Assembly (NCBI GenBank): GCA_000727475.1
Contig: KL647298.1
Coordinates: 401,665 to 465,664, forward strand
Length of the DNA stretch: 64,000 nucleotides
Direction of reading: 5' to 3'
Source of the DNA: Sarcocystis neurona
Lineage: Eukaryota; Apicomplexa; Conoidasida; Eucoccidiorida; Sarcocystidae
In this document: positions 57,058-64,000 of the stretch, in pieces
Layout: each line of letters begins with the position of its first letter
How positions within the stretch are numbered: the stretch's first letter is position 1
The notes under the pieces: generated by a model
Database searches by the model: none
What the model saw: the letters and a program-made list of their open reading frames with translations, nothing else
What the model was told of the DNA's origin: nothing
Position numbers and translations under genes: made by a program

Positions 57058-57369
57058 GTGGTCGGCGAAAAATTCTATCTTGCAGCTTTCACTTTTCTGT
57101 GTCTATATACCAACAGAAGAGCACGAAGTATGCTGCAGTCATCGATAACGTCCAAGACGCACTTCTGTCACACAGTATATACCCGCATCGCATTAGCCCT
57201 TCTGGCTTGCCAACCGCCCGCCGACGGCACGGGCTCGTTCCCGCCCTCTTGCTACATTCTCAACGTTTCGTTTCACCTTGCGAAGGCAGGACCGTTCTTC
57301 ATGGTCCGTCTGTCTAACGTGTTGTCTATTTCCGGCGTGCGTCATGACGCGAAATGTACGCGGATCCGG
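57058..57369 (+). CDS. Hypothetical exon (tentative)
   Basis: The frame includes FPPSCYILNVSFHLAKAGPF and VRHDAKCTRIRG, with a G/C-biased third position like the confident genes, and ends at CGGG|GTGAGT. A hydrophobic start (FYLAAFTFLCLY) could be a signal or anchor. No ATG opens the frame, so an upstream exon is needed. No family recognised. Confidence 0.3.
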
Positions 57370-57916
57370 GGTGAGTTCCGGTTTTGTGTGCAGCTGTACG
57401 GCTCCATGGTACCAACTTCAGCTTGGAAAGGCGCGGCTACCGACTTGCTCTCGGTTTTTTGCTGTCGTAGGACGTACTAGCTCGGCACGTCTTCTTCAGG
57501 ACTTCGTAGGGGATTGATTAACCAAGGTTGCTGTGCCTGTCTCCACGTACAGTGGCTGGCTACGCTCTTCTCAAGGATATTACTTAACAAGCACGTAACT
57601 ACTGCTGACAAATACGGGGGTAAACGCGTATTTCTGTTGCACGACCCTGTGTAGTCTCTATCCACGTATCGTCGTGTAGAAAATCATAAAGCGCACCCGA
57701 CCACCGTCTGTGCACATAACAGGATACGCGGTGCAGCGTGAGTACGTGCCCCGGTAGAGGCCCTGATCTCGTCAGCCAGCAAGTCCATCGGCAGTGCCCT
57801 TTTTCTACCTTGCACTTTTTATTTGCACTTCTTGCCCTACGTGCACACGCGTGCATTTGGGCTTTTTCCACGGGTCCTCCCCCTAGCAGTTGTTCCCCCT
57901 GCGCACTTTCCCAAGC

Positions 57917-60214
57917 ATGGGTCAAGGGCACAGTAGCCGTCCTCTGCAGGAGGGCTCTGGTCGTTCGTCGTCAGACACGCGGTCATCACCCGCGAAAGGA
58001 AAAGGCGGACGGCGGTATTCAGTTAGTCCCCTGCGGTCATTTCTCCGGAAGCCGTCCCCTGAGGAAACCGTGGAAGCAGATGACTTCAGAGTGGAGGCGG
58101 GTGACAGAGATTCCAGGGTGCCTACGCAGGCAACAAAGAAAGAGAAGAGCTACTTCGTGCAGTTGGATCCTCCATGTTTTTACGCAGTGACGTCTTTTCT
58201 ATTCTTGAATGAGTTGCCCACATTGATGGCGGTTTGTCGACGGTTTCGCGACCTCATCGACACAGATGAATGCATACTCCGCTGCGAGGGTCTCCTTGTC
58301 GACGGCTCTTTGTGGTTTGACCGCGTGGAATATCGTCCTGGGTGGGCCCTGCTGAGGCTGGGTCTGCGGTTGGAGAAGCAAGCTCCGCATTTGTACACTA
58401 TTGCGGTTTCTTCTAGTTTGGATCGCAAGCCTCCGGTGCAACTGCAGCAGTTTCTCACACTCAACGCAGGTATTTGTCGTTCGCTGTGGGTGTACGATAG
58501 TCCGGGAGGATTCGGGACGTATCTGGAAGATTTAGTGAGCCAGATGCACGAATTAAGAGAAGTTGGGATAGTCGGAGAAGATATGGATTCTCTGTTTGTG
58601 CGTCGCTTTTTGAAGCAGCTCTTTTCCAATGCGCATTCGCATGTTAAGACAATGTGGCTTGGTGTAGGGGACCACAGCGTAGAATGTCTGCGTGCAGCAG
58701 TAATGAAGACAGCGTCGATGAGTGTTAATACGCAAAGTGTGTTCGCCACGTTAGAAAAGCTGCATATGAATTTGGGTGGATATTCGTGCGGGTTGCTGGC
58801 GCTGACGGGGTTTCTGGAGCTGCTGCAAAAGCAGCTGCGAGACACGTGTACTGTGTACCTTGAAGGCACGTTGAATATTTCTTCTTTTCCGTCTCTAAGC
58901 GCGACGACTGATGGGGTAGAAGGCGGAATGCGGGGTTCTATTGAAGAAGCGTATGACCGCGTTTTCCGATATAATAGCGCGGGACCTGCCGTGGATGGGG
59001 GCACAGACTTCTGCTCTCACATGGATCAGGATGTGTTGCTGAACAGTTTTCGATCCTCAAGGCAGCAGCGAAGCGTCAGTTTGTGCGAAGGTCGGGAGCT
59101 GCCTGAGCAGCAGCAACGCCCTTTGTCCCCACTTTCTCGATTTCGCCACCACTCCTTCTCTCTTGAAGGCTTCACTTTGAGGAAATCATTTGGAGGAGTA
59201 GGAGGGAGCTGTTCTGCGATGTCACAAGGTTTGGCTGCGCTAAAGCTTGATCGTTTGGTAGAGTTTCGCTGTTCTTTGCGGCGTTGTGAAGGAGAGTACG
59301 AAGCAGCAGGAGAGCGGCGATTGCATCGTTTGCTGGCGGCAACGTTCTCTTCCCTGCCTAAAGATGCTGTTGCTGCTTATAACGACCGGTTTTCCACGAG
59401 TCATAGGAGTCTACCCTCACTAGTTGTAGAATTGCCGCGGCACAGCAGATTTCCCGTGCCCCTTTGTCTGCTTTCTCGGTTCAAAATGGTCTTGTCGGCG
59501 TTCCTTGCCGAGTTTAGTGTGCTACTATTGCAGGTGCCTACTGGTCCTCCGTTCGAAAGTAGCTCTAAAGGCGGCAGCAGCAGCAGCGATGCCGGTGTCA
59601 ACGAAGTGGTGGACTTCCTTGGAGAAGCTAATTGTGGAAAAATCGCTGGCATTCAGCTGGATCTGGAGTGCCTGCCTCTGTTTCAGACAGCGGCTCCAAC
59701 AGGGGTTCCTGGGGCAGGAGCGGCAGAAACAGCAGCGGCAGCAGGCTCGACCGCAGAAATTGGAGAAGAAGCCGCAGTAGGGGAGGGAACAGCGGCGGTA
59801 GAAAGTGTAGGTGCGCGGGAAGCACCATTGGGAGAGGGAGCCGGAATGCAGGCCGCACCGAAAACCGAAGGCTTGGCGCAGCTCGGTGATGCCCTGTCAG
59901 AAGGCTTGCAGATTCTTAAAGTACAGCCCGGGAGCTGGTGGATACTACGTCTAAAAGCTACACGGAGAACTGTCTTGACTCCAGAAGCTGTGAACTTTCT
60001 GGAGGCACTGCTCTTACGACACGGGGAGCCAGGGGTGATCGAATGGCAGCTGCTGCGAGACCGCAGCAAGGGCCAGCAGCGCATCGCTACCAGTAGCGGA
60101 GCACTTGCCCTTGGGAAAGTAGATCTGCTGCTTCAAGCGAGACACTACAAACGCAAGGAACGCTTCTGTGAATGGTTCGATACGGTTACCTACGTCAAGG
60201 AAGAAGTTCGTTGA
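57917..60214 (+). CDS. F-box-like protein with N-myristoylation signal (single exon)
   Basis: 765 residues from ATG 57917 (MGQGHSSRP, a Gly-2 myristoylation consensus) to TGA at 60212; an upstream in-frame TTG is ignored. Residues 10-78 are a Ser/Lys/Arg-rich linker. Residues about 82-118 form an F-box-like motif: LDPPCFYAVTSFLFLNELPT then LMAVCRRFRDLID. It is followed by a long conserved-looking region (about 120-330) with WVYDSPGGFGTYLEDLVSQM, MHELREVGIV and LEKLHMNLGG, suggesting degenerate LRR-type substrate repeats. Later low-complexity inserts (Ser-rich 560-575; Ala/Gly/Glu-rich 595-655) precede a final conserved block with QPGSWWILRLKATRRTVLTP. F-box proteins link substrates to SCF ubiquitin ligases through Skp1; that role is inferred. 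Pairing with a membrane anchor is unusual. No introns are seen. Confidence 0.75.
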   Translation: MGQGHSSRPLQEGSGRSSSDTRSSPAKGKGGRRYSVSPLRSFLRKPSPEETVEADDFRVEAGDRDSRVPTQATKKEKSYFVQLDPPCFYAVTSFLFLNELPTLMAVCRRFRDLIDTDECILRCEGLLVDGSLWFDRVEYRPGWALLRLGLRLEKQAPHLYTIAVSSSLDRKPPVQLQQFLTLNAGICRSLWVYDSPGGFGTYLEDLVSQMHELREVGIVGEDMDSLFVRRFLKQLFSNAHSHVKTMWLGVGDHSVECLRAAVMKTASMSVNTQSVFATLEKLHMNLGGYSCGLLALTGFLELLQKQLRDTCTVYLEGTLNISSFPSLSATTDGVEGGMRGSIEEAYDRVFRYNSAGPAVDGGTDFCSHMDQDVLLNSFRSSRQQRSVSLCEGRELPEQQQRPLSPLSRFRHHSFSLEGFTLRKSFGGVGGSCSAMSQGLAALKLDRLVEFRCSLRRCEGEYEAAGERRLHRLLAATFSSLPKDAVAAYNDRFSTSHRSLPSLVVELPRHSRFPVPLCLLSRFKMVLSAFLAEFSVLLLQVPTGPPFESSSKGGSSSSDAGVNEVVDFLGEANCGKIAGIQLDLECLPLFQTAAPTGVPGAGAAETAAAAGSTAEIGEEAAVGEGTAAVESVGAREAPLGEGAGMQAAPKTEGLAQLGDALSEGLQILKVQPGSWWILRLKATRRTVLTPEAVNFLEALLLRHGEPGVIEWQLLRDRSKGQQRIATSSGALALGKVDLLLQARHYKRKERFCEWFDTVTYVKEEVR

Positions 60215-61640
60215 CAGCGTCCCAGCCTCGTCCTCCTCCTAAGCTGCCATTACGGTGGCGTTGGTGTAGCTGCTTACACCGGTATGCAGCGTATTGGATT
60301 GCTGTTGGCCGGAACTGCTGTTAGCTGGAGCTGCCGCTGGGCGCGCTTGGATGCTATGGCGGTCGGCTGCTGCCCAGGCTCGCGCGGTTCTTGCTGCTGT
60401 CCTAGTGAAAAGACAGCATGCGGCAGCTGCTGCATGCGCAAGAGCCGCTGCGTATTTGAGCTGCTGCAGCAAAATACGCGCCACAGGCTAGCGGCGCGCA
60501 GTTTTCCAAGTACACGGAGGATTCTGCTCCTTGCAACGTCGGTGAAACGTCTGCTGCAGGAGCAGCTGCTTTGTGCTTCTCTATCAACCGCAGAAGCAGA
60601 TATGTGCATACTCGCTGCGACAGAAGTATTCTTCTTTGTACAATAGCAGCCCTTTCACTCGAAGCAACAACAGCAGGAAAGAGTGGGGGCCACAGCTTGT
60701 TCTGTGGCAGTGTTGACGGCAGCTGCTTGCCAGCCGGCAGTCGCGATATCACCTGCGTCTGTAGCAGCAGCAGCAGCACCCCTTCGGTTTGAAATGTACC
60801 ACCAACAGCTATTTTTTCCGGTCACCACTGCAGCAGCAGGTACCAGAAGCCGCCTCTCAAGAAAAAGCCGCACAAGCCTTTGCGGCAACAGCAGCAGTTG
60901 CTGTAGAGACAGCATCATCTTACGCACAGCACGAGCGTGTGGCTCTCCTAACGTGCCAGCAGCGGCTGAACGTGTGAGCGCCGCTACTGCTGTCTAACTG
61001 CAGGTGGATCCGCAGTTTTAGCAGCATCCGATTCGAAAGGAGTGACAGCCGTTTCCTGAAACACCTAAGCAGCGGCTTGTCACAAGCATCACCAGCAACT
61101 GCTAGTGCGTCAGTGACGGCAGGACGTGAGGTGTTTCCTTCAGCAGAAGCTGGGTTTCTTTTTCTCTCCCAACCGCAGTGACTCATTTCCTCAGTCGAAC
61201 GCAGTGATCTGTCGGTCGACGCCGACGCCAAGCGCGTTTCAGTTATTACTCTGATAGAACAGTTGTTGCAACAACTGTTTAAGTGGCTACAGCTGCGCTG
61301 GCCGGGCAGCTTTGGTTTCGCTAGCAGTGCGGTCAGTAGCTGCTCTGATAGCAGCAAAAGAAGCTGTTTACACCAGCAGCTGCATAGGGGGCAGCAGTAG
61401 CCGTAGCGGCAGGTCTCCGGTAGACGAATGCCTACACTCGCAGCAAAGCAAGTGGGAGAGGCGGCTCACATCACGTGAACAAGGACTATTGCACCACAAA
61501 ACCGGGTGTAAGGTGAGCTATCAGACAGCAAAGGAGCGGAAACGAAATAAGCAGCAGAAGGGTCGCGCCTGGCGGAAACAGCAGGCTGCGTAGCGTGCGT
61601 GAACCAGCAGCGCGTACCTTCTCTCTCCGATTGCAGATCA
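60215..61640 (+). other. Ala-rich coding-like stretch, gene structure unresolved
   Basis: Plus-strand segments with mixed composition: around 60311-60488 (LLAGAAAGRAWMLWRSAAAQ), 60683-60838 (ending near GCAG|GTACCA), 60853-60977 (SQEKAAQAFAATAAVAVETA), 61195-61400 (VSVITLIEQLLQQLFKWLQL, after acceptor TTTCCTCAG) and 61500-61593 (basic end KERKRNKQQKGRAWRKQQAA, stop). They may be exons of one Ala-rich protein. The minus strand is open over parts of this. No family recognised. Confidence 0.3.
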
Positions 61641-63861
61641 TTATAACTGGCAGCGTTTTGCCTAGACCACGGCGGGGCAGCAAAGACAGCAGCTGTTGAA
61701 CGGAAAGGTTGAGCGGAGGTTATAGAAGCCTCAGTGGAAGATGAGAAAGCGAAAACGGATGGGAAAACGCTCGTGGTAGTTCCACAACGAGATTATCAGG
61801 ACGCAGAAGAATGGGAACAGATAGACATCCCAAAGGAAAAAGCAGCCTACACATATTTGTAATATATATATATATATATATATATGTGCGTGTCTTCACC
61901 TACTCTCGTGTGTGCACACGTGCACACATGAGTATGCATATTCGTGTTTCCCTCCTTACACATGTGAATATACCTGTTTGTGTGCAGTGTCGCTAAGATA
62001 AATTTCTACCCATTGTCTACCTATGTATGTCTACGTGGCAATTTTTGTAATCCCTTCTTCTAGGCGTATCGGTTTTGTCACCCTGTATATTGTGCGATTG
62101 TCGCCGTGCACACGGAGATGCCAAAGTTGGGCGAGAGCTCACAGCCGGGTGAAGGAGAGGCCCAAACTGCAGGAGTATTTATTTTCCTTCTATCCGTCCT
62201 GCGCTGCCTTTAAGCGGCCGCGATGGGGGTGGTGGAAGAAGCCGAGATCGATTGTTTGTTACAGGGGAGAAAGCAGAGAATTGATCATTTTGATCTCGAA
62301 AGAAGTGAAAATACTGGGCGTTATGCATACGAATATGTATGGCAGCAGGATGAGTTTCGATACGAAAGGCAGTACGCGGTAAATCGAAGGTAATTTTCGT
62401 AATTATACTAAGGGAAGCAGGCACTTGAGTAAGAGGGAGACATACTTCCGCTGTAAAAAGGATTTAGTTCGCTTTGATATTATTGACACATAGATCTGGT
62501 CAGGGTATGGAGGACCACCTTGACGTCAGAAGCAACTGGAGTCTGGAAGAGTGGCTAGAATAAAGAGAACCACCTTGACGGTAAGTGCAGGGGGATTTTG
62601 GAAAAGGGGATGCGCTGCGCATACAACGGGAGTTGATAGGGAAGGAGCTGAGCCTTCGTACAGAAGGCTGTTTCACGGTGCGAAGGCAAACATTTGTGGT
62701 GCTGGTGGAAAGAGCTGCTGGTGGAGGAGTGAGATGGCTTAGTATAAGGGGAAGACTGTTAGAGCCTATTCGAAGTGAAATCGTTGATGTTAAATAAGGA
62801 AATCTTAAAAGTGAGATACGACTGCTGCGGCAGGTAAGGAGCGTGCTTAATGCAGAGCATAAGTGATGTGTGGTATGCGCTTTATATTTTTGGGTGTATC
62901 AGTTAGATGTAATACTGCCTTTCGTTCGGTGTGCTGCCCGAATGAGAAAAAAGCGGTTGCTTAGACCTCTGCGCTGTAACTTTTCAAGGGATCAGAGTAC
63001 ACGTGTGTATTCCCCTCCATTCCTAACGGAAAAACAGGCAGACGAGACTACTTTTTTGCCGTATGTTGTGCGCCTTTATGACCGCGTTGAACGAGCAGGA
63101 AGATAATACTGACGTGCAAAATTGCACTTTTCTTCTTTGAGAAAAAACAGAATTGGTGCGGTGCATACCTGCGTAGTCTTTTCTGTAACATTCAAGGGTC
63201 GACACATTAGTAGGGTCAGATTTGTAGCCTAAAATTATGGCTACATACAGCGAGACGGTTCTGGTGCTTGCATTTTGTTTGTCTTTCTGCTGAAGAAAGC
63301 CAAAAATGGTAGGTGCCGTACGTAGCAGCAGCTTTCTCATCTGCTAGAAAAAGCAACTAGTTTTGAACGAGCGCGAGCATGCGTCGAGATACAATATGGG
63401 AAGTTCAGCGTTCCTTACTACACAACACACGTGTAGAACAGAACAGCGGCTGAAAGCCCAGTTATTGCTTGCCGTCTGACACCAGATCATCATACATGTA
63501 GAAAGTAGAGTGATTTCAAAGATGCTTTGGTGTAATGCGTTTCCGTACATGTGGTAGGACTCTTCTTCTACGCAGGAAAATGGCAGAAATAGTAAGAAAC
63601 AAAGTAAAATGTGCTTCCTTCTCGCTAACTTCTCCCCCACGAGATTGGGAGTTCTCGTTTTCACTTCCATTTGAGGCCACGTGCTCGCGAGATATAGATG
63701 TGCACACACACATATGCATATGAATGTGTGCCTATACAGATACATACAAGCATACACACGTCTATACGTCTGTGTATATGTACGAAATATACATGTTAGA
63801 AACACACATGTACACACCTAAGTACATATATGCAAGGTTGGATAAACGCACATACTTGTAA
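61641..63861. other. No assignable gene
   Basis: A TA run at 61861-61885, then AT-richer sequence with many short frames but no domain or convincing splice pair. 62551-62800 has short open frames separated by near-duplicate words (GGACCACCTTGACG at 62510 and GAACCACCTTGACG at 62567). Confidence 0.4.
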
Positions 63862-64000
63862 GTCCAAGTCCATACATATATCAGTATATCGCTTCGGTCG
63901 ACGGGAGGAGGGCCAATACATATTGGCGCAGCAACAGCAGCTGCTGCCGCAGGTGGAGGAAAGCAGGACGCTAGTAGCGAAGTGGAACTAGGAACTGCAG
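63862..64000 (+). CDS. Open frame leaving the right edge, Ala/Gly-rich (tentative, partial)
   Basis: Open after a TAA at 63859-63861. The last 75 bases read GAATAAAAAGGGKQDASSEV and continue off-window with GCA/GCT alanines, like the coding tracts elsewhere. It is probably an exon start within this stretch; no start codon or acceptor is settled. Confidence 0.25.

Noticed and set aside
58180..59004. 274-codon minus-strand ORF
   Set aside because: Complementary shadow of the F-box gene; it contains no motif.

Overview
The window looks like nuclear DNA of a coccidian apicomplexan, most likely Eimeria or a close relative. The evidence is the very high density of CAG/GCA/AGC triplets read as poly-Gln, poly-Ala and poly-Ser inside otherwise conserved eukaryotic proteins, GT..AG introns, and long non-coding stretches of TATA/CGTA-type low complexity. 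There are no bacterial operons, ribosome binding sites, phage genes or CRISPR arrays. An 816-base assembly gap lies at 31406-32221.

Layout. 1-13375 (minus): a multi-exon gene for UTP21/WDR36, a tandem WD40 subunit of the SSU processome, whose 3' end runs off the left edge. Nine exons could be placed and their phases agree at every join. 13376-20488: a 7 kb CTG/CAG triplet-rich stretch with long ORFs on both strands; no family is recognised. 20489-26829 (plus): a three-exon N-myristoylated ARF-like GTPase with altered G motifs. 26830-33267: scattered coding-like exons of unknown type and the gap. 33268-41411 (plus): exons of one or two large Ala/Gln-rich proteins with short helical repeats like those of apicomplexan organellar RNA-binding proteins. 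41412-49916: mostly non-coding, repeat-bearing DNA. 49917-51251 (plus): a CCDC86/Cgr1-type nucleolar protein. 51252-57916: unassigned, with a few coding-like exons. 57917-60214 (plus): a single-exon, probably myristoylated F-box protein. 60215-64000: an Ala-rich coding-like stretch, then low-complexity DNA, then an open frame leaving the right edge.

UTP21 (small subunit, UTP-B complex) and Cgr1/CCDC86 (large-subunit processing) both act in nucleolar ribosome assembly. The ARF-like GTPase and the F-box protein both start with a Gly-2 myristoylation signal and probably act at membranes. Nothing indicates co-transcription; each gene stands alone amid repeats.

Because triplet repeats keep several frames open on both strands, most long ORFs here are artefacts. 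Only genes supported by conserved protein motifs or by matching splice phases are called with confidence. The most unusual items are the GTPase with a degenerate nucleotide-binding signature, the repeat families hidden in introns, and the excess of the TGCATGCA and GTGTACGTACAC palindromes.
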